A stretch of DNA of 64,000 nt from Salipiger sp. CCB-MM3 (GTDB taxonomy: Bacteria; Pseudomonadota; Alphaproteobacteria; Rhodobacterales; Rhodobacteraceae), in the NCBI RefSeq assembly GCF_001687105.1, contig NZ_CP014597.1, forward strand, positions 124,001-188,000, read 5' to 3'. Shown piece after piece: positions 43,720-52,966 of the stretch. The position numbers were made by a program, and so were the translations under genes. The number at the start of each line of letters is the position of its first letter. Positions within the stretch are counted from its first letter, which is position 1. The notes under the pieces are model-generated. The model saw only the letters and a program-made list of their open reading frames with translations, searched no databases and was not told where the DNA came from.

Positions 43720-44543
43720 CCCTGCTCCCAGTGAACGAGTTTCTTTCCGATCCAGTGCACGATCAGGTCCGCGAAAGCCCCGAGGATGCCCAGCAGGATC
43801 AGGAGTGAGAACATGCGGTCCGTTCGGACGTACTGCCGCGCCTCCTGAAGCCGGAACCCGATACCCGAGGACGCGCCGGAAAGTTCGGCCGCGACGAGGC
43901 TGAGGAAGGCCAGCGCCACGCCAAGCCGGATGCCCGCAAAGATGTGGGGGGCGGCGGCGGGCAGGACGACCGTAAGGAACTCCCGCAGCCTGGACGCGCC
44001 GAGAGTACGGGAGGCGCGAAGGTAGGTTTCGGGCACGTATTGCATGCCGTGGTGCGTGTTGAACCAGACCGTCAGGAAGACGGTGTAGGAGACCACGAAG
44101 TACTTCGATCCCTCGCCGATCCCGAACCAGACGATGGCCACGGGGACCAACGCGATGGCGGGGATGGGCCGCAGCAGGTTGAGGAACGGGTTCAGCAGGG
44201 TGCGGACCAGCGCCACCCGCCCGGTCATCAGGCCGAGTGTCACACCAAGCGTCCCGCCGATCGAAAAGCCGACCGCCGCCCGGCCGAGCGATTTCGCGAG
44301 GTCGGTCTGCAGCGTGCCGTTCTGCCACATCTCGACCGTGGCGGACCAGACGAACCAGGGGGCCGGGAAGATCGCCTCCTTCACCACGCCCGACAGGCCG
44401 ACAAGCGTCCAGATGCCAAGGATGAAGGCGAAAGAGATCAGCGGCAGGCCAAGGGTCGCGCCGGAGCGCAGGCCCTTCGTCAGCAGTTGCGCGAAGCGCG
44501 GCGTCGCGGAGTTTTGGGTGCCGGGGTTCTCCGTCACAGCCAT
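43716..44543 (-). CDS. ABC transporter permease, SsuC/TauC-like
   Basis: The 275-aa protein has about six membrane helices and the BPD_transp_1 EAA-type loop (ETYLRASRTLGASRLREFLTVVLPAAAPHIFAGI). It overlaps the ATPase by 4 nt and the arylsulfotransferase by 10 nt, so the operon is tightly coupled. Confidence 0.9.
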   Translation of the reverse strand: MAVTENPGTQNSATPRFAQLLTKGLRSGATLGLPLISFAFILGIWTLVGLSGVVKEAIFPAPWFVWSATVEMWQNGTLQTDLAKSLGRAAVGFSIGGTLGVTLGLMTGRVALVRTLLNPFLNLLRPIPAIALVPVAIVWFGIGEGSKYFVVSYTVFLTVWFNTHHGMQYVPETYLRASRTLGASRLREFLTVVLPAAAPHIFAGIRLGVALAFLSLVAAELSGASSGIGFRLQEARQYVRTDRMFSLLILLGILGAFADLIVHWIGKKLVHWEQG

Positions 44544-45673
44544 GACACCTGCTCCGCCGCGTAACGATGTGCGCGGAAGCAACCGTTGTGCGAACCCTTG
44601 ATGAACTGGTTCAGAGGCGCCGGGTACTCGGCGAAGTCCGGGATCACGAACTCCCACGCTATCTCTCCGGCCTGCGTCACCTCGAAAAGCCGCCCGAAAG
44701 CGCTTTCGCAGATCAGCGTGTTGCCGTTGGCCAGCCGCTGCGCGCTGCCCATGAACGGAGAGAAAAAGCTGGGCGCGTTCGGGTCTGCATAGGCCCAGAC
44801 CGTCTCCATCGTCTTCGGATCGAACTGAAGGGCGCGGGAATAGGGGTTCGACGATCCGACCCGCAGGTTGCCATTGTCGAAGACCAGCACCGTGCCGTCG
44901 TCCATCATGATCGGCGTGTGCTGCTGGGCGACAACATCGGTCCCGGCATGCCAGACGATGCGCCCCGTGGCCTTCTCGACCGCGATCACGCCCGACGTCG
45001 TCCGCAGGCTCATCAGGATAAGCCCGTCCTTCGTCTCGGACACGCCGTTGATCATCGGCCAATGACGGCGGTCGAAGATCGGGTGCACGGGTAGGTCTGC
45101 GGGGTCGATGTGATCCCAGATGCACCACTCCCAGACGACCTCGCCCTTCCGGTTCACCTGCCGGACGATGTCGGACTGAAAGATCCCGTCCGCGCCGTCC
45201 TTGCCGGGATCGCCGCCGCAGATGCGCTTGGCGAGATGGGCGGGCAGTTCGGCTGCTACGGTGTAGAGCAGGTCTCCGTTCGGCAGCCATTGCGCGTCGT
45301 GATGGTGATAGATGTCCTCGTGCCGCCAGACGATCTCTCCGTCGGGGGTGGCCTCGTAGAAGTCGCCGCCGTGCCAGAGATCCCAGGCAGGATAGAGTGC
45401 GGCAGAGGTCGCATGGCTGCCGTTGTAGCCGAGGTTGCCGTTCGGCAGGATCACCGCGTCGCGGCCAGGGCGGACCGGCATGGTCCACTGATGCGCGATA
45501 CGGCCTTCTATATCGACCATATCGACCACGCCGCCGCCGGTCTGGCGGGCATAAAGCGTATATCCTCCGGCCGTCTTGGAGCGGTCCAGCGCGGTCAGGC
45601 CCAGCCTGCGCCGCTCCAGCGTCACGGCGCTGCTGTGTTCGGGGTCGAAAGTGCCATTCAGTTTATCTAACAT
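44534..45673 (-). CDS. Arylsulfotransferase (ASST)-like protein
   Basis: The 379-aa protein looks like a six-bladed propeller of ASST type, with repeated GHxx/NG-turn strands (ILPNGNLGYNG, WLPNGDLLYT, DDGTVLVFDNGN, LANGNTLICE). ASST transfers sulfate from aryl sulfates to phenols via a histidine; candidates here are in HHHDAQW. No signal peptide is visible, whereas many ASSTs are periplasmic, so it may be a cytosolic member. It is first in the operon, with GGAGGATAG before the ATG. Confidence 0.85.
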   Translation of the reverse strand: MLDKLNGTFDPEHSSAVTLERRRLGLTALDRSKTAGGYTLYARQTGGGVVDMVDIEGRIAHQWTMPVRPGRDAVILPNGNLGYNGSHATSAALYPAWDLWHGGDFYEATPDGEIVWRHEDIYHHHDAQWLPNGDLLYTVAAELPAHLAKRICGGDPGKDGADGIFQSDIVRQVNRKGEVVWEWCIWDHIDPADLPVHPIFDRRHWPMINGVSETKDGLILMSLRTTSGVIAVEKATGRIVWHAGTDVVAQQHTPIMMDDGTVLVFDNGNLRVGSSNPYSRALQFDPKTMETVWAYADPNAPSFFSPFMGSAQRLANGNTLICESAFGRLFEVTQAGEIAWEFVIPDFAEYPAPLNQFIKGSHNGCFRAHRYAAEQVSWL

Positions 45674-45692
45674 TCTATCCTCCGGCTCGCAG

Positions 45693-45746
45693 TAAAACGT
45701 TTTAATGACTTTTCACCTTGCGCAGCGCCTGGTTAAAACGTTTTAA
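45693..45746. promoter_or_regulatory. Two LacI-type palindromic operators
   Basis: TAAAACGTTTTAA (45693-45705) and TTAAAACGTTTTAA (45733-45746) share a central CG typical of LacI-family sites; their centres are 41 bp apart. They lie between the divergent arylsulfotransferase and lacI-type genes, so the regulator should control both and might loop the DNA. Confidence 0.85.
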
Positions 45747-45765
45747 TTACGTCAGAAGGTAGAAA

Positions 45766-46860
45766 ATGTCGAAGCGGCGCGTCAGTGGGCGGAATTCAGG
45801 CTCAAATGCGCACAAAATAGGCGATTACTGTATGACTGAAGCACCCGTGACCCCGAAAAAGCGGGCAACCGTGAAGGATGTCGCCCAACTCGCCGGTGTA
45901 TCGGCGGGGACGGTTTCCAACGCGCTCAGCGGGAAGCGGCGTGTTGACTCTGACACCCAGGCAAGGATCACGGCGGCCATCGATGCGCTCGGCTACGTTC
46001 CCAATCTCGCGGCGCGGGGCATGCGGACGGGTCGGGCGGGCACGATCGCGATCTTCTCCTCCATGCCGGTTGCGGTGGCGGCAGGCCAGTCCCGGCTTGG
46101 CTTCCTGATGGAGATCGCGGCCTCGGCGGCGGTATCGGCAATGGAGAACAACGTCGCGCTTCTGCTGATCCCGCCGATTACGGAGCCGGCGACGGCACTT
46201 GGCACCATTGGCTTCGACGGCGCGATCCTCGTCGAACCTTCTGCCGACGACCCTTATCTTGAATTGCTTGCCGCGCGAGGCGTACCAACCGTCGTGATCG
46301 GCCCGGCAGAGGACATGCCGAGCCTCGCCGTGACGCTCGACTATCGCAAGATGGCGTCACTACTCTGCGATCACCTTGTCGAAAGCGGGGCGCGTCGCTT
46401 CATGCTGGTCATCGGCCAAAGCGCCCGGGCCTCGAACATCATATTCCGGGAGGTCTACACAGAGCGGTGTCGCACCCTCGGCATGGAACCGGAAGTCATC
46501 GTCATCCCTGAAGCCGCCGGGGAAGCCGGTGCCCAGGCAGCGCTTGAGGCGCATATCGCGACCCGGGGGGCCCCCGACGGCGTGCTCGTTCCAATTGACG
46601 CAATGGCCACGGGTGTGATGGCGGCACTCCGATCGCACGGACTGGCCGTACCCCAGTCCGTGAAAGTGGCGACCCGATATGATGGGCTCCGCGCCCGCAG
46701 CGAAACGCCGCCACTTACGGCGCTCAATCTTCATCTTGATGAAGTGGCCAAGCTGGCGACGCGTCTGCTTGTGGACAGCATTGAAAGTGGCGCGTCAGCT
46801 ACGTCGGTGACCGCTCCTGAGCCAGCATTGGTTGTACGTGGCGCAACAGGATCACCTTGA
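45766..46860 (+). CDS. LacI-family regulator of the organosulfur operon
   Basis: The 364-aa frame has the LacI HTH (ATVKDVAQLAGVSAGTVSNALSGKRRV) and hinge (PNLAARGMRTGRAG), then a periplasmic-binding-like effector domain. Start 45766 has AAGG 6 nt upstream; ATG 45835 (MTEAPVTPKKRA) gives the usual length but a weak site. It probably represses itself and the operon through the adjacent palindromes. The ligand is unknown. Confidence 0.9.
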   Translation: MSKRRVSGRNSGSNAHKIGDYCMTEAPVTPKKRATVKDVAQLAGVSAGTVSNALSGKRRVDSDTQARITAAIDALGYVPNLAARGMRTGRAGTIAIFSSMPVAVAAGQSRLGFLMEIAASAAVSAMENNVALLLIPPITEPATALGTIGFDGAILVEPSADDPYLELLAARGVPTVVIGPAEDMPSLAVTLDYRKMASLLCDHLVESGARRFMLVIGQSARASNIIFREVYTERCRTLGMEPEVIVIPEAAGEAGAQAALEAHIATRGAPDGVLVPIDAMATGVMAALRSHGLAVPQSVKVATRYDGLRARSETPPLTALNLHLDEVAKLATRLLVDSIESGASATSVTAPEPALVVRGATGSP

Positions 46861-47087
46861 GGGACTCACGTTCGACACTCTCGGTACGAATGATGCATTT
46901 GGGCTCTGAGGCGTCGATCGCTGCGCTCAGCCCGAACGGCCGCTTCCGAGAAAAGAGCCCAGCGGAGCGAAGTCCGCTCTCTTCGCTTTACGCCCGGCCA
47001 GAGACGACGGTGTGAATGACGGATGCTTGGCGCGGCGCCTCGAAGGTCTACCTGAAGCATGTCTGATCGTACGGAAAGGAAAGCACC

Positions 47088-47321
47088 ATGCTGCAAGAAA
47101 AGCGCAAAGATCTGGACTCCGAGAAACGTAAGAAGCTGCTCGAGAGCCTCTTGCAGGACATGGCGCGCGACAATCCCGACCTCTACTACCAGTCCACCAG
47201 CGAAATCGCTCAGATGTTGAAGGCACGCATCGAGCGCGGCACCGCGCTCCATCCCGAGCAGCGCGAACTGCTCTCCGGCCTTGGCCCCCATGACATCAAG
47301 CTGCTGCTCAGCCTGCACTGA
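47088..47321 (+). CDS. Small helical protein, 77 aa
   Basis: AAAGGAAAG lies before the ATG. The product is charged and helical (MLQEKRKDLDSEKRKKLLESLLQD), with no membrane segment or cysteines. The centre (STSEIAQMLKARIERGTALHPEQRELL) is amphipathic. I do not recognise the family. It stands alone. Confidence 0.6.
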   Translation: MLQEKRKDLDSEKRKKLLESLLQDMARDNPDLYYQSTSEIAQMLKARIERGTALHPEQRELLSGLGPHDIKLLLSLH

Positions 47322-47433
47322 CGGTACGCACCGCCTAACCTACTACGGAGGTCTTCGCACGGTCGTGGGCCGGGCTCGCCGTTCGGAAAAGCTCGGCACC
47401 ATGATTGAGCTCTCAAGGCCATGAGCCCGCGTC

Positions 47434-48309
47434 CTACAAGTTCTGAAAATGCTTCTCTTCGCACGCAGACTTGAGACGCCGGATCGCGTGCATCACTCGG
47501 CACCTTTGCTTGATTAAGAGCGGCAGCGTGTCGACCAGCATCGGCGTAGACCGTATTCCGAGATCATTGAGGCGCCTGATCGAGGCCTTTCGAACTTCCT
47601 CTCCGCCACAAGCGAACTCATCCCTCTCGAGGTAGTAGCCCTGATCCACGTGCTGGATGCGCAGCCAGGGTGAGAGCCTCTCTGGCGCCCTGCCCGGCCG
47701 CATACGCCACATTGGGCAGTAATCCCTCGAGAAAAGCACCTGCGCGCCATCTGCCTCGGTCCAGAAGCCGTAGGGAGCCCAAAGCCGCATTGGGATGAAG
47801 AGAGCCTGTGGTACCTCGGTCTCAATGATCTGCTCGTTTCCGACCGGTGCGCCATCGATGGCATCCGTGACGACTTGCGTGATTACTCCCGTGGAGGTGA
47901 TGATCGCTCTGACGTTTGGCCGGCGCTCAAGCCTAATCTCAACAACTTTGCCAACCAGTGTGTCGGAGGGCTCCGAAAATTCAGAGAGTTCGAAGACGCG
48001 ACTTCGCAGAGCCAAGGCGGATGCAAAATCAGGGTCTATGGCGCCAACGATCCGAGAAGCAGTGAGCGCATGCAGAACATCCCCGGCCGGCGCGCCCAGC
48101 GCGGTCGATAGCTGCGCAATTAGTTCGGCTTCTTTGCCCACGCCTGGGGGTGCGTCAGCTGGAGGTGGCGTGCTCTCAAGGTCATGCCAGTCCCGGTACC
48201 CTGAAGCCTTGGCCAGGGCCTGCTGACATTCGGAGAGCCGACGGCAACTCACCGCAGCAAGCTTCTTGCAGGCCTTCTTGGCCTGCGTCGCATTCAATTG
48301 GAGGCGCAT
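47434..48309 (-). CDS. Hypothetical protein with glyoxalase-related-like N-terminus
   Basis: The 291-aa protein starts with a helical segment (TQAKKACKKLAAVSCRRLSECQQALAKASGYRDWHDLE). This resembles the small N-terminal domain that occurs in plasmid-borne and glyoxalase-related proteins (SxxQALExxAxxxGYxxWxxL). The rest is beta-rich without a clear motif. It is soluble. The function is unknown. Confidence 0.6.
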   Translation of the reverse strand: MRLQLNATQAKKACKKLAAVSCRRLSECQQALAKASGYRDWHDLESTPPPADAPPGVGKEAELIAQLSTALGAPAGDVLHALTASRIVGAIDPDFASALALRSRVFELSEFSEPSDTLVGKVVEIRLERRPNVRAIITSTGVITQVVTDAIDGAPVGNEQIIETEVPQALFIPMRLWAPYGFWTEADGAQVLFSRDYCPMWRMRPGRAPERLSPWLRIQHVDQGYYLERDEFACGGEEVRKASIRRLNDLGIRSTPMLVDTLPLLIKQRCRVMHAIRRLKSACEEKHFQNL

Positions 48310-48619
48310 TCTGATCCCTCATGGTGCCGGAGATCGCGTGTCCACTAAGCTGTCGGCACCGATGTGGTCAGTCTCGGTCGAGATCGATGTCGTTCAATCC
48401 TGCCCGGAAGGCTGCGCCAATGTGGACGGCACGGGGGATGCTCCGCTCCCACGAAATTAGCTCTTGCGCTGGATGACAGCAAGTCACTTAGCCTCTGTTT
48501 TTCAGCCTATTTTGGGACAGGCTGTGATATACATGGAGGCCAATTCAAACCACTCGATTCGACTTCTTGCCTTCAGGGCCGCTTGGCATTTCAGAAAATA
48601 TCTTCTTGGAGTAAGAGAT
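48310..48619. other. Intergenic region, nothing recognised
   Basis: It lies between divergent genes and becomes AT-richer rightward. An open frame from 48464 joins the next gene, but its early part has no good start. Confidence 0.4.
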
Positions 48620-49036
48620 ATGTATGCGAAAATCCTTAGGGTTTCAGAGATTACTCACATCAAATTTCGAACTGTACCACCAGTCATCGTAATTACATCA
48701 GTTGGATGGGTTCCGACAACTCGTTGGACTGACCCAATTCTCGTCCCTCGAATCTATGTGAACCCTCCGACTGATGGCATTCTGGATTTTGACTTTATAG
48801 CAAAGTCCCCCGACGGGTTCGCGCATAGAACAGACACTCAAATCACCGCGCACTGGCAAGCTCAAGCGGAAATTCCAGAGTGGTTAACTGGTGTCCGAGT
48901 TCATGCTTCCGAGAACCAGATGGAATATGATCTCCAATCACCACTGGAGATTGGCGACGCTGACGTCAGGATCGCTGGCGGTGAAATCCCTTGGCCTCTC
49001 AACGCGCTCACTCTGCCCCGCCTTAGCACTGATTGA
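48620..49036 (+). CDS. Hypothetical beta-rich protein
   Basis: ATG 48620 has GGAG 8 nt upstream and gives 138 aa. The sequence (VPPVIVITSVGWVPTTRWTDPILVPRIYVNPPTDG) reads like a compact beta sandwich similar to small proteins of unknown function seen in many bacteria. It has no signal peptide from this start. A longer frame from 48464 is possible. It is more AT-rich than neighbouring genes. Confidence 0.5.
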   Translation: MYAKILRVSEITHIKFRTVPPVIVITSVGWVPTTRWTDPILVPRIYVNPPTDGILDFDFIAKSPDGFAHRTDTQITAHWQAQAEIPEWLTGVRVHASENQMEYDLQSPLEIGDADVRIAGGEIPWPLNALTLPRLSTD

Positions 49037-49054
49037 GGGCTTATCCCCAGAACA

Positions 49055-50110
49055 TCAGCCCTGGGCGCGCTTGAGGAACTCCATGGGCTCTTGGGTCTGC
49101 ATCACGTACTCGCACCCGGCTCGAAAATCTCCCTCGGGCTCTCTGGAGACGACATTCATTGCGGCCTTCTCGAAAGCGCCAATCCCCAGCATCTCCGTGT
49201 TCAGCAGAACTGTCCGGGTGGCCTCATGCGTATTGCGATCGACCACTAGGAAGCGAACCTTCTCGTAGGACTTCAGCCGGTCGTAGGTCGCATTGGGAAA
49301 GCTATGGAGAGAGACGAATTGCTCCTGCACGTAGCTGAAAGGGGTGTCTGGTGCGATCTGCCACACCCAGTAGCCCACGCCTCCAAATGGAGTGGGGATC
49401 AGTGCGGCGACGAGGCCGATTTCTAAGTCGCCCTCATGATCCCGGATCTCAGTCGCAAGATCGCTATCGCACGCACAGACGATGGTGGCCTCGATGCCCT
49501 TCTCGGTAACCAGGTCATGGAACATGACCGCATTCGGTAGAGGCCCATCGAGTTCTTCCGGCTCTTGGTATTCGGGTTCGTCTCGTACGACACTGACCGC
49601 CTCCATAGCCATCTCGGCAACGATGCTTTGTTCAGAGAACATGCCAGTCCTGATGTCCTCGAGGATCAGCGGCGCCCCGGCGACGATACCATCTCTCGCG
49701 AGGCCAGCGTGCACCTCGACGTCCGTTGTCGACGTGTTGGACACGCCGAGAAGACGGGCACTGAAGTCCGGCTCACCATTCTCGAGGTCAGGCGCCCGGA
49801 AGACGCCGAGCATCACCAAGTTGTACCCCTTATCGAGCGCAAAATTCAGAGTGTCAGTCCCGGCGACCAAATTCAGGATCGAGCGGCCGACCGCCTCCTG
49901 ATACGTGAGGCCCGGCCGTGCTTCGTCGTATTGCCTGCTGGGCCAATTGTCGAAGCCGAGCATTGCTCCGATCACGCGGACATACTGATCCCCTTCACGG
50001 GTCCCGAAGACCTTGTCGCGGCCTTCGAACGCGTCCCTTTTGAACGGAAATGAGGTGTAGTCGGTTTCACCCATGACGTGGACGATGAGCTTGCTCTCGA
50101 GGTCTGACAT
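49055..50110 (-). CDS. Hypothetical acidic protein
   Basis: The 351-aa protein is soluble and acidic, with no motif that I can assign. It has a central region (FHDLVTEKGIEATIVCACDSDLATEIRDHEGDLEIG) and a C-terminal strand-rich part. GGAAG precedes ATG 50110; an ATG five codons earlier is weaker. It may be cytosolic. It converges on the small protein at 48620. Confidence 0.55.
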   Translation of the reverse strand: MSDLESKLIVHVMGETDYTSFPFKRDAFEGRDKVFGTREGDQYVRVIGAMLGFDNWPSRQYDEARPGLTYQEAVGRSILNLVAGTDTLNFALDKGYNLVMLGVFRAPDLENGEPDFSARLLGVSNTSTTDVEVHAGLARDGIVAGAPLILEDIRTGMFSEQSIVAEMAMEAVSVVRDEPEYQEPEELDGPLPNAVMFHDLVTEKGIEATIVCACDSDLATEIRDHEGDLEIGLVAALIPTPFGGVGYWVWQIAPDTPFSYVQEQFVSLHSFPNATYDRLKSYEKVRFLVVDRNTHEATRTVLLNTEMLGIGAFEKAAMNVVSREPEGDFRAGCEYVMQTQEPMEFLKRAQG

Positions 50111-50370
50111 GGGCAACTTCCGCACATTGTTCCGTTATTCCTGTAGATTATGGCTGCGGTATCGGAGCCGCAACCCCTCCCATGACCTCCCTCAACGCCC
50201 AGGCACGGCCCGAACTAGCCTCCGCTAGCGCCCTATATTAAGGCAATAGAGCGCTAGCCGGGACTGAATTGGCCCGGCAGTATGCTTGGCTAGACCGAAG
50301 ACAGCTTCCTGCTGCAGTTCATGCTACCCTCCAGTGAATTCCAATCATTGTTTCAGTCTCGGAGAGTTCC

Positions 50371-51420
50371 ATGCGCTGTCTTATCGCGTTCGCATGCATC
50401 ATCATGCCGCTAACCGCCTACGCCCAGCAACTGCCGCCCCTGAAACTCGTGCAAGAGGAGATCACGGTCTCCGGCCTATCCAGCGGCGGCGCGATGGCCG
50501 TCCAACTCCAAACTGCGTTTTCCAGTCGTATCACCGGTGCGGGCATTGTGGCCGGGGCGCCGTTCGGTTGCGCCGAGGGACGCTGGTTTGTTGCCACCGG
50601 CGCATGCATGCAACAAAGGGGACCGTCAGTCACATATCCGCCGACCGTCGAGCGTATCGCAAATGTTGTTGAAGCCGTTTCCGCCGTCATCGACCCCGTG
50701 GAGGGCCTTACAGACGACCGCGTTTATCTGTTCCACGGCACGAAGGACGAAACAGTCTCGCAAGCATCAATGGAGCTCCTGCGGGATGTTCTGGGACATT
50801 TCGGAGTGTCCGATACACAGGTCGACTACGACGACACCTTCGAGGCGCTGCATGGCTTTCTGACTGAGGAAAGCAACAACGAGTGCCTCCTGGAAAACGA
50901 TAGCTACCTGAATGACTGTGACGTCGACATGGCTGGAGAGATCCTGAAGCATCTCGGCCTAGTGCAGGAGGCGGGCGAAGAGGTGTCCGCCAACCTCCAG
51001 ACCTTTGACCAAGCCTTGTATTTTAAGACAGACGATGGGTTCAGCATGAGCGACACGGGGTATGTCTACATTCCTACCGCGTGCACTGACACCAACATCC
51101 CCTGCCGTTTGCACATCGCGCTACACGGCTGTCGTCAGGGAGAGACAAAGCTTGGCGACACCTTCCCACGCACTGCCGGCTACAACAGTTGGGCGGAGGC
51201 GAACCGGATTGTCGTACTATACCCTCAGGTCGGAGCACGCTTCGTCCCGAGGCCTCCCGCCTTTGCCGATTTCAATCCATTGGGGTGCTGGGACTGGTGG
51301 GGCTACTCTACAGGCTCAAGAGAGAAAGCACCCAACCTCGACTACCTTGGCAAAGACGCACCGCAAATGGCCACGATAGCCGCGATGGCAGCCGCGCTTG
51401 GGGCTCCGCTGACGGACTGA
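50371..51420 (+). CDS. PHB-depolymerase-like exported esterase
   Basis: The 349-aa protein has a signal peptide (MRCLIAFACIIMPLTAYA). The lipase box GLSSGG has Ser37 as probable nucleophile, DRVYLFHGTKDETV gives a candidate Asp, and LHIALHGCRQGETKLGDTF is the oxyanion-type segment typical of extracellular polyhydroxybutyrate depolymerases and feruloyl-esterase relatives. Several cysteines fit a secreted enzyme. No separate substrate-binding domain follows, so short oligomers may be the substrate. Confidence 0.82.
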   Translation: MRCLIAFACIIMPLTAYAQQLPPLKLVQEEITVSGLSSGGAMAVQLQTAFSSRITGAGIVAGAPFGCAEGRWFVATGACMQQRGPSVTYPPTVERIANVVEAVSAVIDPVEGLTDDRVYLFHGTKDETVSQASMELLRDVLGHFGVSDTQVDYDDTFEALHGFLTEESNNECLLENDSYLNDCDVDMAGEILKHLGLVQEAGEEVSANLQTFDQALYFKTDDGFSMSDTGYVYIPTACTDTNIPCRLHIALHGCRQGETKLGDTFPRTAGYNSWAEANRIVVLYPQVGARFVPRPPAFADFNPLGCWDWWGYSTGSREKAPNLDYLGKDAPQMATIAAMAAALGAPLTD

Positions 51421-51511
51421 GGCAAGTGCCCGCGCGGATCCGCAACCGCCTCCCCTCACTCCAGGCGCCCTTTCAAACAACTGCTATCGGGATTTTGCCT
51501 GACGCAAGCAC

Positions 51512-52711
51512 CTAGTGCTCATTGTTTTGGGCGCTGTTCTCCACTCGCCCAAGAATGCTCGGGACCAAACGCTCTGAAAATCCTGCAAGAAAGCTCCAAA
51601 CGACCAGCTTGGAGAGGTTGGCATTCGGCGCAAACCTCCCAAGCTCCTGTTCAACTATTCCTTGCAGCGCAACGATTACGCCATCACGCTGAGCCTCGAT
51701 GTTTGAAGTAGACTTGAGAATAGCTTCCAAATCTCTTTGAGCGTTCTCGCCCATGTCAGCTGCAGTACTAAGCGCTTCAAGTTGACTTCGCAAAAGGGCC
51801 CCATCCGTTTTCATACCCTTTAGGAAGGTAGAGATTTCAGCCATGCTAATAATCTGAGGAGGCTCACCTTCAACAGCAGCGACGCCGACAAGGTTAAATC
51901 CGACGTACTTCAAATCCGGAAAAAGCAGGCCATCAATGAGCTGCGACTCAAAGCAAAAGAACAGGATAGCTGCAGAGCACACGCCAACACCGAGGCGGAG
52001 GCAGATCATTGGATATCCAACTGCAGTTCGGATTTCTTCAAGATTATCAAGAGAAGTAACCGACCTCTGTGTAACCAGTGAGCTAAAAGATGCGCCCAGC
52101 AAGCCCGACGTCAAAGCCACCAGAAAGCCAGTGAAGCCTGATTTAATGTGCATAATCTCTATATAAAAAATCGTCGCTATGATGATTGTGCACAATGCGC
52201 TTACCAGCAATAATCTACTGGCATAAATTGTGGCTAAATTTCTGATCACATAGCTACGCGTAGAGCTGGCGTGGGCTGTCTCTTGAACGATAGCTAATAG
52301 CCCACGTGTAGCGTTCTCAACGCCAAGTCTACTTTGACCCTGTGCAGCGGACCTCAAATTCTCATCGTATTCTTCCCTTAGCAACTCCCATCTAGCGTTC
52401 AGTTTCTGGTAGTCCTTAGCGCGTGAACGCTCAAGGATTGTAAGCCACCTGTCTAAGGACGGCCCAAGATTCTCAAACGGCATAATTCTAGCTGCCAGAG
52501 CTTCGCATCTTTGCACATCCTGCCAGGAAAGCTCACCTTCTATCTCAGTGTTGAGCGCCGCTATTTCCCTGTCAATTTCCGCCTTTTGACTATCTCCTGA
52601 TTGAGATATCAAATGATTTTTCAGAAATGCCGCACGCTGACGAAGAACAAGCTTATTTTCCGGCGGCGGATCGATAAACATCTTGGATTTAAAGGGATTC
52701 TTTATACCCAT
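51512..52711 (-). CDS. AT-rich membrane protein of unknown function
   Basis: The 399-aa protein has a long charged helical N-terminus (1-165), about four membrane segments (LLLVSALCTIIIATIFYIEI, FTGFLVALTSGLLGASFSSLV, LGVGVCSAAILFFCF) and a helical tail ending VVWSFLAGFSERLVPSILGRV. That tail resembles the ends of multi-pass proteins found in accessory and conflict islands, a recollection only. Its composition is AT-rich, suggesting transfer. No partner is adjacent. Confidence 0.6.
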   Translation of the reverse strand: MGIKNPFKSKMFIDPPPENKLVLRQRAAFLKNHLISQSGDSQKAEIDREIAALNTEIEGELSWQDVQRCEALAARIMPFENLGPSLDRWLTILERSRAKDYQKLNARWELLREEYDENLRSAAQGQSRLGVENATRGLLAIVQETAHASSTRSYVIRNLATIYASRLLLVSALCTIIIATIFYIEIMHIKSGFTGFLVALTSGLLGASFSSLVTQRSVTSLDNLEEIRTAVGYPMICLRLGVGVCSAAILFFCFESQLIDGLLFPDLKYVGFNLVGVAAVEGEPPQIISMAEISTFLKGMKTDGALLRSQLEALSTAADMGENAQRDLEAILKSTSNIEAQRDGVIVALQGIVEQELGRFAPNANLSKLVVWSFLAGFSERLVPSILGRVENSAQNNEH

Positions 52712-52966
52712 AACTTTGACCTTTTAGGATTTCATAAGCGTATGGAACCGGCCAAGAGATCTTCGCAACCAGTCCGAAGTGTCAAAAATAAGGCACCTAT
52801 ATCAAATGTATTTCCAGACTGGCCGCGACTATATATCAAAACTGCGGCACATTCTATATACTTTCGCTCGGCGCGCCTCATAGGTCTGGTCTACGCCACA
52901 CCCCCCATCCGTCAACTCATTCCCTTTTCACCAAGAACCTTGGGCTGAGAAGCGAGTGCTATCAAA

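Noticed and set aside
42922..44328. 468-codon frame that would fuse a long N-terminus to the ABC ATPase
   Set aside because: The first 200 codons overlap the permease in another frame and read as arginine/proline-rich shadow sequence; the normal ATPase start is at 43719.
43716..45488. 590-codon frame including the permease
   Set aside because: The upstream part is an out-of-frame shadow of the arylsulfotransferase; the permease start at 44543 gives a normal length.
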